A stretch of 64,000 bases of DNA, taken from the NCBI RefSeq assembly GCF_008831285.2, contig NC_045149.1, positions 8,460,417 through 8,524,416 of the forward strand. The letters run 5' to 3'. The notes under the pieces were generated by a model. The model had not been told where the DNA came from. It did no database searches and worked only from the letters and a program-made list of their open reading frames with translations. Of the stretch, positions 38,490 to 50,215 are shown in pieces. The translations under genes and the position numbers were made by a program. Positions within the stretch are counted from its first letter, which is position 1. Each line of letters opens with the position of its first letter. The DNA comes from Nymphaea colorata. Its lineage: Eukaryota; Streptophyta; Magnoliopsida; Nymphaeales; Nymphaeaceae.

Positions 38490-40469
38490 CTTGGTTTGTA
38501 TCTAGCACATCGGCTTGTATCACGTTATTTTTTAAATTATATTTAAGTGTTAAAATTGATTTAAATCAATTTTTGAATAAATAATTCTAAAAAATATGAT
38601 CTATTGGCTAGGATCTGATACCGATGAGAATAACAGTTGTTCTTCTCTTACTTGGACTATCAACTTTTGTAAGAGCCAGTATCATATATACTCGGAATAT
38701 CTATAGTTCGGAACATTTTGTCTACTGCAACATAACAACTAAATATGACCATAGCTGATGTTTATGGCAAATTTAATATTTTATTTCTAAAAAACCTTCG
38801 CCTGACTATGCCAATATGACCCCTATGTTATAGCTGATAAATTATGCCATTTATTTATTTTATGCAATGTTACCATAAATGATATGTTTTACAGGATTAT
38901 TTTTTTTTAACAAACAAGATAAGTATAGTTACCATCAATTATATCTTGGTCTTCAAAAGACGTGAACATCACCGGAAATTTCACAAATATTTTATATAAA
39001 AAATTTATCTATATTGTGAAAAGAACATAAATTACTTCTCATTAAATCCTCATGAACACATTTACAATAATATTGGATTTGTGAAAATTTATATTCTTTA
39101 GATCTCAATTGTCATACATTGATAGTTTTATTTTAGTTGTCATGACGTAATTTCTATTTCTTTTTCTCTCTCATATTGTCATGAGTTGTTTTGAGAATCG
39201 TTAGGAAGCAAGACATCCATCAACTACAATGTCATGCATCCACCATTTGCAGTTGGAATGAATAACACCCAAAAAATAAAATTAACAACTCGATTTTCAA
39301 CATGCTAACTATGTTATGTTTGTCTGGGCATTCTTTTCCTACGGGATTTTAAGCACAATCAACACAAATGCAAAGCTTTGTTGGAGATATTGTTCTACCA
39401 TGCATTTTGCTATTTTTGATCTGATAATATAATAATTTTAAGTTTTGTTGTATAAGATTCCCTTTACGAACAAAATGTTGTTTAATAAAAATGAAAAAAA
39501 CAAAGACGATGGCAAACAGTTGGCCTTGTCACCAGATCTGATATAACCTAAGGCCTTTCGTTGACAAGACGTATCATCTGTCACAATAATGGCAGCGACA
39601 TTAGGAATTTATTGATCCAGAAACGTGTTGTTCACAGAAATATAGACGGAACGTCCTTTTCCTCGAGATCCAGTTGTGTGCAAGCTTATGTGCTGCCAAC
39701 TGCCAACAAGTATGTATTGTTACTAAATGAGGGAATTTTTGAATTGTTTAAACAAGTAATAGACATTTTAAACTTTTTCTTAACGTTTTCACAATCTCTT
39801 TTTATAATTTTAAAACGTTTCTTTTTTCTAATTTTAATGAAAGTATTTTGGTCATTGCACAATACACACAGGGATGTAGTTATAACCAACTTTGTCTTCC
39901 CTCTATCTATTGCCCTTGACAAGTGTCATGGGGAAAGAGAATGTCATGGAGAAAGAGAGTTAACAAGAATAGAATGTACAATGCACAGCTTGACATGTGT
40001 CCCCACACTGACAGGGGAACATGTAATGCATATGAGTTTCTACAAGGTGGGTAGGCTTGTGCATATAGTTAGCTTAGTGCCATTGGGCTAGTTAACTTTT
40101 ATTGATATTAAAAAATGCCATATCATTTAAGGAGGCTGTTTCTTTATCAGTCTTCTGACAATTATTTCTTCCTTGATTTATCAATAGAATGAATTATTCC
40201 CGAGGGGATCGTGGATGTGGTCGGGGATGGTAAACAGTATCCATTTTTGTTTTGATCTCCAAGAACATTAACTTTCTATATTGCAAAAAAGAGACGAATA
40301 TGCAAGTTGAAACATAAAAGAGTCACCCTAAAAGTACTGAAAGTAAACTTGATACCATGAAGGATGCGGGAAAAGGAAAAAAAGAATAAGCTTTAATTGT
40401 TAGACGGTAAGATGAAATATTCATTCTGCTCATCTAACGTTAATTGAGTTGAGAATAGAGTCCATACTT
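38490..40469. other. Intergenic, no gene recognised
   Basis: AT-rich. A 176-codon plus-strand ORF (39561-40091) covers the dispersed repeat near 39740-39900 and contains no domain I recognise. Confidence 0.35.
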
Positions 40470-40760
40470 CCGAGGCTGATGTGACTTTGACTTTCCCTTA
40501 ATCACTTAAAGAAAAATTTTATCTTTTATTATTAGTTGATGATAATTCAGTGGGTTTAATTTGTATATGGCAAATACGTAAAAATTATCTTGGCAATCAA
40601 ACACGCCAACAACAAGTGACCAACCTTTAGTATTACAAGCCATGCACATTAATATTCCAGTGCAATTCTTCTTCTTCTTTTGTGTGATATAATAGATACA
40701 TAACCGCACAAACTAACTTGTGAGTGAATGTCTATAATGCCACTTCCAATTTTAATATCG

Positions 40761-41922
40761 TCATTTCCAATTCTTCTTCTTTCTCAGATCCTTTTCACTG
40801 ACAAAAAGGCCATGAAAGCCGTAAGGCACTCTCTGTGGAAGCTTAACGGATGCCACAATGTCGAGAGTGGGGGACTTGGCATCCATCACCACAAACATCG
40901 ACTCCCCGCTTCCTTCATCATGTGTATAAAGTTAACACATAGCCGTCGTCTTCGTCGCCGTCTTCCTCTTTCCCCCACAAAAAATGGCTCCCCAGCGAAG
41001 CATCTTTCTCCAGAACTCCTGCACACCACCAAATTTTGTTACTTTTACACAATGCCAGATCTATCTAGTCAACGTGTAAAAGCTTCTAACAAAATTATTC
41101 TATCTTTTGATCCACCAATTTCGTTGTAGGGGCCATATACAGTATTAAATTAATAATTGCAGTCGGTATGATATTTTATAAGATGGCACCGGCGCCCATT
41201 AAATCGATTAAACATGGTTATTTAAAGATTTATCTTGTGGGACTATTTTGTGTCCTATGTAGAACATCTATTTAAAAAGTTGAGGGCAGGATTGGTGAAG
41301 GACATATCTAAATTAGTAGTGTTATTAATATTGCTATTTAGTTTATTCACATCCAAAAAATAACATCTTAAGGTGACAATTTCACATTCTAAAAGAAGAA
41401 ATCAAACTGGATGAACTCGATTTTTCAATGTATTTTTTTTATAATTACCTTATCACTTTTCATTGTGTTTGTAAAAGAAAAGTTTGAAGATCTGATGTAC
41501 CTGACCGCCACCACACAATCATTCCCACCGGCCTGATCGAAGTCCAGTTTGACGATGCCTGAGAATTTGCCCTTCGAGTATCCCTTCGCCATGAATGCGT
41601 AGCGGTTCTTTCTGCCCAGGAACTTGGGGTTGATCACACCAAACTCCAAGCTCCTCACCGTCAGTGGCTTCCTCCCCACCAACTTCCCTTCCCTGACATT
41701 GATCCGCACCATCTCCACGCAGCAATGCAGCAGATCCCTCCTCATCTCGAGCAGGTACTCCACCGGCACGATGTTCGCCGCCACCAACACCACCTCCCCC
41801 CTCCCTTCTCGTCCCACGCGTTCACCGAGTGAACGAAGTTGAATCCCGGCACCTCAACCCACTTCATCTCCGACTCGTAGGTGGCGTAGCGTGGGATTAT
41901 CCCCACGCGTGTGACTTTGTGT
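40761..41922 (-). pseudogene. CCD4: CCD4 pseudogene (5'-truncated, frameshifted)
   Basis: Exon 2 lies at 40761-41018, the intron at 41019-41500 (GT-AG preserved) and the remnant of exon 1 at 41501 to about 41922. It matches the last ~140 codons of exon 1 and all of exon 2 of the intact copy. Compared with that gene it has a 1-base deletion in the G-run near 41800 and two 1-base insertions in exon 2 (exon 2 is 258 against 256 bases). The regions holding the first two iron-binding histidines are gone; those for the third (FVHSVNAW) and fourth (GFHGLFV) remain in sequence but not in a continuous frame. The stop TGA is at 40763-40761. No function is expected. Confidence 0.92.
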
Positions 41923-42569
41923 GTCACCAATGAAGGACCGTTCAGCTAAATAAATCCTGACTCTGTGCATAAGATAGCGTCTGGCCCACCAGTTGAAAGG
42001 CATTGTAAGATAATAACAAAAGTTGGCTGACGGTCATTCCCCGTTTTTATTATATTTTTTCCAAAGCAATGTCGTTTACATGTGTCATCACATCATAATA
42101 TTTTTCATTGGATTAATTAGTTAATAGTACCATCAGCTGTATATATATATATATATATCCCGGATGGACCATGTCTGGGACCAAAATAAGAACACCCAAA
42201 ATTAATTGTCAAAGCAGTTTTTTGCATAATCCAACTATGTAGATATGATCTTAATAATGTTTAATGAAAATCATACGCTAAGCTGATCATTTCTTTTTTT
42301 AATTTCAACATGTTTTTATAGTAATCAGAAAATAAACAGTCCTTATGATATCAAATATTTGGTGGTTGAAAAATAAATATTTTTCTTAGAGACAACTTCA
42401 ATAAGACATGTTGTCTATTGGACTAGTATTTATAAACATAGTAGAATGTTTAACTTGTTTAAAATCATTTTTCTTAAAAATTTAAGGGGTTTGGTTTCTT
42501 TCTCTATCCAATATATATATATATATATATATATAAAGAAAAGAATGAGAGCTGCTCGCACGGAAGAGC

Positions 42570-42900
42570 TTCTCCTTTGACAAGTCGGGAGGCGGGATAT
42601 CGGTAAAAAAATCGTGAGGCGTCGGACTACATCTCACCTACCGTTTTTCAGAAACGGTTTTTTCGGGCATTGGTAAGAATGACATGTTTATGCCAAACGT
42701 GAATACCTGATACCCCTGAAGCCACGGGCTGCACAGAAAATACTGAAAAGGTTGAATAGATTAGCGACAAGCGTCGATGAAAGTTACTTTCAGCTGCGTC
42801 TTGTTTTGGACATCGGTAAACATTGATCTTCACCGGCATTTAAAGTATAGCCTTTCACCGACATCTAGTTTTCCTAGGTGTCGGTGAATCTGTTTTCGTT
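42570..42900. repeat. CACTA-like subterminal repeat cluster
   Basis: Repeated words such as ACCGACA, GTCGGTGAA, CATCGGTAA and GGGCATTGGTAAG occur in both orientations; a diverged copy lies at 55260-55520 in unit B. This is the style of CACTA subterminal regions, but I cannot see CACTA termini. Confidence 0.3.
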
Positions 42901-43381
42901 TTTTTTTTTTTTTTGGTAGTACTCCCCTCACGAACGAATGGAGTGGCCAATGCCTCTTCCTATCAAGTGATTTCCCCTCTACTTATCTCTCCCTCCCACC
43001 ACCCTCCACGGGAGACCCTGATGCCTCCTCAGTTTTTTTTTCACATATAGTAAATAAATGAAGCTCGACTGGGGGTGTACATAAGCATCAATCACTCTAC
43101 ATACCATATTTTTTGGGCAAAAGAAGGTAATAAGTGAACTTAGATAAACTCATTTTATAAACTGTGAGCTTAATATAGATTTTCACATTCTTTGATCAAT
43201 ATAAAATAAAAACAGACCATTCTACGGCTGAATGGTCTTTTTTTTTATTTGTATTGGTAAAAACAGTCCCAAAAAATGCATTTGTGGTCCCACTTGTTTA
43301 ACAATAGCTTTGAGCAACAAAATATAATACTTTTCTATTATTTTAACAACACGAGATTAAAAAAATACCATCTGACCATAC

Positions 43382-43386
<5 letters not shown>

Positions 43387-43429
<43 letters not shown>
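43387..43429. repeat. (TA)n microsatellite
   Basis: Uninterrupted TA run. Confidence 0.95.
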
Positions 43430-43431
<2 letters not shown>

Positions 43432-43650
43432 GCCAAATAGTGACTTTAGGTATAAATGGTCATCCAGTCATCCAATCAAACATGTTCATTGAAATAAGAG
43501 AACAACTGAAAAAAAAAGTGTGAAGTAATAATTGATAGCAAAAATGACAATTATCTTTTTTCTCATTGTTGTTCTTTTAATAATACATCATGTTAGATCC
43601 AACAATCCATTGTGTAAATGGACTACTTTAAGAAACTAAAGTCATCATTT

Positions 43651-43652
<2 letters not shown>

Positions 43653-43708
<56 letters not shown>
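43653..43708. repeat. (TA)n microsatellite
   Basis: Uninterrupted TA run; unit B lacks it at the matching position, so it expanded after the duplication. Confidence 0.95.
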
Positions 43709-43714
<6 letters not shown>

Positions 43715-44730
43715 TTCTTCCAACTTTTTTTTTCAGACTTTGTTATTGTTGTTCTCTTTCGTTTTGTTTCTTCTGAACTATCTTTCCATCTTAAATTAGT
43801 GAATTTTTAAAGAAAAAAAAACTTAAAATTTTTGTCTCGTTTAGCAAACAGATAGGGTGCCACAAACCTTGGGTGTCCTACAGGCTGTATCTTCTCATTT
43901 CTTGATGTATCTTCTCATTTCTTGATGAAGTAAAAGGTGGGGAGTCTACCCCTGGACGCTAAAAACATGCCCATATATTTTTGCGCCCGATAGTAAGTCT
44001 CCCCTGCCCACCTACAAATAACATTCAATTAATAATTTATTAGGAAAAAACATTCAATTTATAATTGCTTAGAAACAAAAACAAGTTTCCCAGCCCTTTG
44101 TTTCCCTCTTCACCATATCTTGTAGGGGATGGCATCGTGGCATAAGAGTCACTGCTGCGGCTGTAAGGACCTGACACTCATCCACGGCATGGCGACTGAA
44201 GAGCACTTGACTTTGACCGGTCATGGGCACTACATGTTGCTCGATACAGGTTCGCTTTTATTCATAATCTAATTTTATAATAGGCTGGTGCCTTGACCGT
44301 TCGGTCCCATAATGAGTCCGGCTCCGGCCGGGCCACAGTTAGTCAATGTCGCTCAAACTTGTCCGAAAATCGAAACCTGATTTCGAGCTGATTAAAATGA
44401 AAAATATATTTTTAAATATAAAATAATATATAAATATAATTAATCACAAGATCTATATCTATATCTATCGAACCCAATCTTATCAGGTACATGTCGGGTA
44501 CCCGGCCTGATGCTAGTCTTACTCGACCTGATGCCTGAGTTATTATAGCTTTTTTCCTTTCCATTTTACATTATGAAACATGTTGGTGAGGGAGGGGGAG
44601 ACTTTTCGCAAGGACAGTGGTATTTAATCGACTGAAAGTGGACGTAAGTGGACGTAGTAGTTATGATAACTTAATTTTATATGCATCAATAGAAGAGAAT
44701 AAATTTATTTAGGGAACTACCAAGCTGCAG

Positions 44731-44800
44731 AGCTTAAGCTGGTTGGAGCAATGCGTTGTCAGAATGTGTCCTTGTTTCGATTTCGGTGAACATTATATTC
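44731..44800 (+). repeat. tRNA-derived SINE head (A and B box)
   Basis: AAGCTGGTTGGAGCAATG resembles the tRNA A-box arm, and about 30 bases later GTTTCGATTTC resembles the B box (GGTTCGATTCC). The intervening TTGTCAGAATGTG fits the anticodon-region style of plant SINEs. The paralogous site in unit B is near 57440-57500, with a worse B box. I do not see a clear tail. Confidence 0.4.
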
Positions 44801-46009
44801 CTAATCGGTCTAAAAAGACAGATAGTCAATTGTGTGCCGTTTTATAAAAAGGATCTGAGGATATGTAAATTAAATTTGGAATGAAATCGGCCACACGTGA
44901 GAAAAATGTTTAGGGACACACCAAAATAAAAGTTAATGCTGTAATATATATTTTTTATAATATTTTTGTATGGGTAGACCGCAGCAAATCAAGAGGTTGC
45001 ATTGTATACGAGTGCTAAAAAAAATTTCAATTTCTAACAAATTGGAAAAGTTCATTAACAATGAAAAAGTAATTTTCGATCGAATAATTAATTATTCTAT
45101 AATTTTCCTGGGATTATTAATGGTACTTCTCTAAAGGCTCAATCATGTTGCCGAGAGTAGATAAACGTTAAACAAAATTTACGAATTGAATGGTCAAGAT
45201 AGTGACGAAATGTAACGCTACTAATTGTTTCTCTATGACACGTGCCAACCTTGGACTCCGCCGAGGAATGCTCCGACCCTATCACTCAATCAGCAGCTCA
45301 ATAGTTGCTTTGTTGAATCTGACTTTATTTTTTCTTTTTCCTTGCATCCATTACATTGAAATGAATTACAGCTTAGTACATGTGCTCTACATTCTGACGT
45401 TGTTACAGCAATGGCAGGTAATATTTGTCTTCTGTTCAGTTGAAGCAAAATAGAGAATACATACCAGGTGCACATTGTCTGTTATGCACATGCCAAAACC
45501 TTGAAATCCGACTGGATTATTCTCGAACTAGAGTCGCAGTGAAGATAAAGAAGCCCTCGAGCGATCCCCAGGAAGATCGTCAACCCCGTTTGCCTACATA
45601 ATAGAGAACAATGAGACACTTTAATCCTGTCTACACAAAAAGGATATTAAAGATGGAAGAAGGTTCTAGAATTAAATATGAATGCTCTTCTAAAATGAAC
45701 CAAGAACACAACCAAAGGTTCATGAAATGAGGCAAAACTGATATCCGGTAGATCGTCCAATTCAGCCGCACAAAACCAGTAGCTAAACTCCCAGGAGAAT
45801 GCCTTCTGTACGCTGCTCACTGCTCAGTGCACACAACAAACGTGCCATGATGACTTGCTCCATGGGTAGGCGTGCTGCCAGTTTCTGGCATCGCTACATT
45901 CTCTGATTCAGCCATCGGTAGTGCAGAACACACAACAGCGTCCACCAACGCCAACCTTGCTCTGATACTCACGAGTAATAGATTCTCAAGAGAAAAAACA
46001 TGCCCCAAC

Positions 46010-46636
46010 TTGTCAACCATCCTGATGTGCTGTTAGGATGAAGAGGTTTTGTCAACACATCTGCCAACTAGTCTTGACTACTGATATATGACGTAACAAT
46101 TTCTTTTTTTTTTTTGAAATTCTTTCACGAATAAAATGACAAACTACATCCATATGTTTGGTCCTCTCATGAAAAGTGGGTTGGCACTTATGTATATAGA
46201 AACCATATTGTCACATTTAAGTTCCATAGGTTGGTTTATGACAACACCTATCAGTTAAGAGGAACTTAATCCAAATCAACTCACAAGCACTTGATGCCAT
46301 GGCTCTATACTTGACTCTGCATTAGATCGAATAACCACTGATTGTTTTTACTTTTCCAAGTATCAAAATTTCCTCCCACGAATGTACAAAAACTTGTAGT
46401 TGACCTTCTATCATTGGGATTGCCAACCCAATCAGGATCAATGAATCAATGATGTCAAGTTTGCCATTTCTTTTCATAAGGAAACCTTTTAGTGGATTAC
46501 CCTTCAAATTTCATAGAATTCTTTAGATTGCTTCTACGTACAATGTTCTAGGCATGTGCATGAACATACTTATAGCAGTGACTAAATAGGATATATCAAG
46601 ACTAATGATAGTTAAGTAGATAAGCTTTCCTACTAG
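46010..46636 (-). pseudogene. Ty1/copia pol C-terminal fragment (unit A)
   Basis: The minus strand carries fragments of the copia RT/RNase H end, such as GNPLKGFLMKRNGKLDII, and the C-terminal MVDKLG box near 46020. It parallels the better preserved copy at 58745-59439 and is broken by many stops. Confidence 0.7.
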
Positions 46637-47058
46637 ATGCTGTAATATACCACATCATAATGCATTCGGCAACTACACAACCAGCTCCAAGATTGTCGCT
46701 GGAAGAGATAATGCCCACGCCACCAAAATTGCAGCTGGAGGAGATCACACACATGCCAACAATATCAGATCCAAAATTATAGCTAATAGAGATCACGCCC
46801 ATGCCAAAGATAACGACGATCTCAGTATGGCAACGATCTTAGAAAAAGGGGAAACGTATGATCTTGTAAATCAATCAAACCCCAAGAAATGTGCAACTGA
46901 TAAACGTGCAAATTAAATATAAATGAAATCTCTTGTCTTGTGAAAAATAACAGGAAAGAGATATTTTCTATTGTGGATGTAAACTAAAAGTCGAACCACG
47001 TTAAAACATCGTCGTCTACTATTTTACCCTTTTCTTCTCCTTGTCGTGTGGTTTTGTA
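46637..47058 (+). repeat. Presumed 5' LTR remnant of the deleted copia element
   Basis: It begins where unit A similarity ends and stops at the primer binding site. A TATA-like TATAAAT lies near 46918. At about 46680-46800 three imperfect ~36-48-bp repeats carry the pattern CCAAAATTGCAGCTGGAGGAG with CACGCCCATGCCA. It does not match the 3' LTR. Confidence 0.4.
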
Positions 47059-47070
47059 TGGTATCAGAGC
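47059..47070 (+). promoter_or_regulatory. Primer binding site, tRNA-iMet type
   Basis: TGGTATCAGAGC, the standard plant copia site, lies 14 bases before the gag start codon. Confidence 0.85.
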
Positions 47071-47083
47071 CTGCTTATTCACA

Positions 47084-47877
47084 AATGGCGTCTCAACGAC
47101 TAACGCCAGACGAAAACTCCTATAGCATGGCTGCAGCATCACCAAAATCTAGATCCGACACCATGCATCTGCTGTTTTCAGGTCTGACCTCCTCCATCAT
47201 ACCTGCTCCAACTAGTCTTATGCATTTTCTATCCATAAAATTGTCTTTCGACAACTATTTACTTTGGAAATCTCAGTTCAGTCATATGCTTAAGAGTTAT
47301 AATATGATGGGATATATTGATGGGTCGTTCAAGTGTGCGGACAAGTTCTTGCCTAATGAAGATGGAAAAGGAACTATTATAAATCTAGCCTTTCTGGAAT
47401 TGCATTGAGATGATAATCTTTTGCAAAGTTGGATCATCTCATGATTAAGTGAAGTCGTACATATTTAAGTCATAGGTCATGATTCGTCGTACAAAGCCTG
47501 AACCACCATAAAGCGTATTTACGCTGCTCAATCTAGAGCAAAGGAGTAGCAATTAAAATCTGCCCTGCAAAACCTGAAAAGAGGAACTGAGTTCATAACA
47601 ACATATTTTTCACAAAGCCAAAGACATAGCTCACCAGTCTGCTATGGCCTCCAATCCAGTCGATGAGGAGGATCTTGTTATGAACATTCTCTCTGACCTT
47701 TCCACTGAAGAATATGGCACTCTGAAAATCTCCTTACGCACTCGCATCGATCCTATAAATCTGGAGGAGTTATATTTTTTGCTTCTTAATCAAGAATCTA
47801 AAATCTTGAAGTTTGGAAATTTTGAAGACCCTTTAGCCTATATAGTGCATCGACAACACTTCAAGAATCACAACTAA
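47084..47877 (+). pseudogene. gag of the deleted copia element
   Basis: The frame from ATG 47084 contains KLSFDNYLLWKSQFSHMLKSY, the usual N-terminal pattern of plant copia gag, and stops at 47408. A second frame, 47644-47877, has DEEDLVMNILSDLS and RIDPINLEELYFLLLNQE, the C-terminal part. The two lie in different frames, with stops between them. Confidence 0.85.
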
Positions 47878-47940
47878 TATGGCAAGATTGACCAGCAAAG
47901 AGGGCATCCAGGAAACCGTCCTCAGGATATATATCTCAGT

Positions 47941-48369
47941 TGTCATGCTTGTAGAAACCGTGGACATTTTGCTTCTCTATGCCGAACTATATGTCAAGCC
48001 TGCAGGAAACGAGGACATGGTGCATTAAACTGCAAATTATATAAATTCCAAAAGGAATCATTGTCCCCAGAAACCTATCAGATGGAGACTATACCTCAAA
48101 CCGATGACGGATTTTGGTATCCAGACACCAACACTACGCATCACGTGACTGATGATCTTAACAAGCTATCCGTTCACTCAGAATACCATGGAAAAGATCA
48201 GTTGAGAGTTGGAAATGGTGTTAGTCTTCAAATCAAGAATGTTGTTAATGTTTTTCTCTGCAGCTCGAACTCAAAATTCTTTATAAATAATGTGTTGCAC
48301 GTTCCTACTATTTCTAAGAATATATTATCGCTGCATAAATGTGCCCATGACAATGATGTCGTTTTTTAA
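47941..48369 (+). pseudogene. Zinc knuckles and protease of the copia element
   Basis: Two CX2CX4HX4C knuckles (CHACRNRGHFASLC and CQACRKRGHGALNC) occupy 47941-48033. In the same frame, WYPDTNTTHHVTDDL follows near 48118, the copia protease site with DTN in place of DTGA/DSGA. LHVPTISKNILSLHK is the usual end of the domain. The frame stops at 48367. Confidence 0.85.
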
Positions 48370-48558
48370 TTTGATACAAATCGTTGTTATGTTAAGAATT
48401 AGACAACAGGAGAGAAACTTCTGGAGGGAGCAAATAAAAGAGGTCTATATCAGCTAAAGTTACAACAATATGCAGCTCGCCAAAAAACCACACTTGTAGG
48501 AGAACGAGTCTCAGTTGATGATTGGCATAGTCAAACGAAACATCCTGATTTTAGAACT

Positions 48559-49240
48559 GTGATGCATGTTTTGCATAAATTTGATTTACATATTCACAGC
48601 AAGTCTTTTAATAAGATATGCAATGTATGTCAAAAAAGAAAAAGTCACGCTCTTCCTTTTGCACAAATACAACATAAGATTCATGCTCCACTTGATTTGA
48701 TTTTCGCTGATGTTTGGGAACCATCAACTACTCCATCTTTGCATGGTCATAGTTATTATGTTATGGATGCATTCTCTCGCTTCTATTGGATATACATTAT
48801 TAAAAATAGATTGGATGTTCTCTTCGTTTTTAAAACCTTTCAAGTTATGGTAGAACGTCAATTTGATCAAAAAATCAAGGCTGTTCAAAGCGATTGGGGA
48901 GGAGAATATCGTATTGTTTCCACCTACCTCAAACAGATTGGTATTGTTCATCAAGTTGCTTGTCCACATGCTCACCAGCACCATAGAAAGCAAACACAAA
49001 CATATAATTGACATCGGATTGACACTTCTCGCACATGCCAACTTGCCCTACAAATATTGGGACTTTGCATTTAGAATTGTTGATTTCTTGATCAACAGAA
49101 TGCCAACTCGGGTTCTTAAAATCATGTCACCATATCAAGTTTTGTTAAAAAACTCTCCAAATTATAAATTGTTCAAGGTTTTTGGATGTTCTTGCTATCC
49201 ATGTCTGCAAGATAGACCTAAAAATCGATCAAGCTTCAAG
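48559..49240 (+). pseudogene. Integrase of the copia element
   Basis: CNVCQKRKSH is the last part of the zinc-binding arm. Catalytic aspartates occur in FADVWEPS and VQSDWGGEY (tryptophan in place of the usual glycine after SD). The third acidic residue region is shifted by a frameshift near 48985; the other frame continues with ESKHKHIIDIGLTLLAHA, LINRMPTRVL and FKVFGCSCYP. The core is thus recognisable but non-functional. Confidence 0.87.
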
Positions 49241-49424
49241 TGCATTTATTGTCAAAAACTTTGTGAGAGACCATATAAGCAAAGGGCATATAAAGGTTCA
49301 GGTCATTCGGTCCAATTAAGAGGTTGATGATGGTTTAACAAAACCATTATTAAATGTTGTACTGCATGATAATTTCAAAAACAATTTGAGTATACTTAGA
49401 TTACATGCTCAAATTGAGGGGGCA
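49241..49424 (+). pseudogene. RNase H tail and polypurine tract of the copia element
   Basis: One plus frame reads KNFVRDHISKGHIKVQVIRS, then VDDGLTKPLL and SILRLHAQIEGAC, which is the C-terminus of copia pol. It is fused directly to integrase, so about 2 kb of RT and RNase H has been lost. The purine tract is AAATTGAGGGGGCA. Confidence 0.7.
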
Positions 49425-49740
49425 TGTTAAGGTTAATTATCAAACCATCCCAGCTACAAATCAACAACCAGCTTGTGTCATGCGTAATCTTAGGAGGGCA
49501 CCATCTGCGGTTATTGGAAGATTCTCATTTCTATAGTTAAATTATAATCATATATAGCAAATACATGTTTATCACTATTTTTTTTAATTGTTGTAATATT
49601 ATCTCGAGAAACCTATCTCTGGACAATTGTAATATGTAACATGTCTTATGAAGATATTAGTATAAATATTTACTCACCTTACACACGATAGGTACGAGTG
49701 AGGATTCGTACTATTGCCAAGCAGAGTTGTTTATATATGC
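49425..49740 (+). repeat. 3' LTR of the copia element
   Basis: It starts TGTTAAGGTTAATTATC after the polypurine tract; a TATA-like TATAAATA lies near 49661. I cannot fix the end because there is no matching partner. Confidence 0.5.
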
Positions 49741-49969
49741 TGCTTCCGTGTATGAATTTTCATGTGTCATTTTAATAATGACAAAAAAGCTTATAGCTAA
49801 AACAAAAGAAACTTTTTGTCGGGACAAAAAAAAGCCACAAAAGAAAATTTGGGGATTTAATAAACGTAAAACTTGCCAATTCATATACGTATATCCTTAC
49901 GACTAATATACTCTTCTAAGTGGTAAAAAACACTTTTTCAATTTTCTATCCAACCCATAGTATTATTTC

Positions 49970-50215
49970 ATTATCTCATAAATAATTTATTATCTCATAA
50001 ACATTATCTATTACCTATGTTTACCGTTATCTTATACATCTATCCATTATTTTATTATCTCATAAATCTTTGTTATCTCACACTTACGTGTGTTATCTTA
50101 TACATTCGTCATTATCTAACACATATTTGTTATCTCATACATATTTGTTATCTCACATCTATTTATTTTCTCATACTTTGTTGTTATTTCATACACTTGT
50201 TATTTCATGCACATG
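49970..50215. repeat. Minisatellite TTATCTCATACATATTTG
   Basis: About a dozen degenerate units of 18-24 bp. It lies inside a dispersed repeat whose other copy, at 11525-11790, lacks the expansion. The 79-codon ORF here is its translation. Confidence 0.85.

Larger units (their letters stand above)
41923..45850. other. Noncoding part of duplication unit A
   Basis: Corresponds to about 54382-58420 in unit B. It contains AT microsatellites at about 42140-42158, 42512-42534, 43387-43429 and 43653-43708, a 20-bp tandem duplication (GTATCTTCTCATTTCTTGAT twice, near 43889-43928) and a tRNA-like SINE head near 44735. Around 42570-42900 there are CACTA-like subterminal words and a hairpin, TTCACCGACA...TGTCGGTGAA. 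No coding region seen. Confidence 0.5.
40470..46636. repeat. Segmental duplication, unit A (holds the CCD4 pseudogene)
   Basis: Collinear with 50400-59439: CCD4 exon 2, intron, exon 1, then several kilobases of noncoding sequence and the end of a copia pol fragment. Shared landmarks include GCTGACGGTCATT (42026 and 54500), TTTGCATAATCCAACTAT (42220 and 55095), GGGATGGCATC (44128 and 56747) and TTCTGACGTTGTTACAGCAA (45390 and 57987). Compared with unit B, unit A lacks most of exon 1 and the promoter. Similarity stops abruptly at 46636. The left limit is approximate. Confidence 0.85.
46637..49740 (+). mobile_element. Internally deleted Ty1/copia retrotransposon
   Basis: In order on the plus strand: an LTR-like leader (46637-47058), primer binding site (47059-47070), gag, two zinc knuckles, protease, integrase, then an abrupt join near 49240 to the very end of RNase H, a polypurine tract (49411-49424) and a 3' LTR starting TGTTAAGGTTAATT at 49425. 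RT and most of RNase H are missing. The leader and the 3' LTR do not resemble each other, so the two ends may come from different copies. The right limit of the 3' LTR is uncertain. Confidence 0.75.

Noticed and set aside
39561-40091. 176-codon plus-strand ORF
   Set aside because: Covers a dispersed repeat and has no recognisable domain; chance ORF is more likely.
41624-41842. Plus-strand ORF over the CCD4 pseudogene
   Set aside because: Antisense shadow of the exon remnant.
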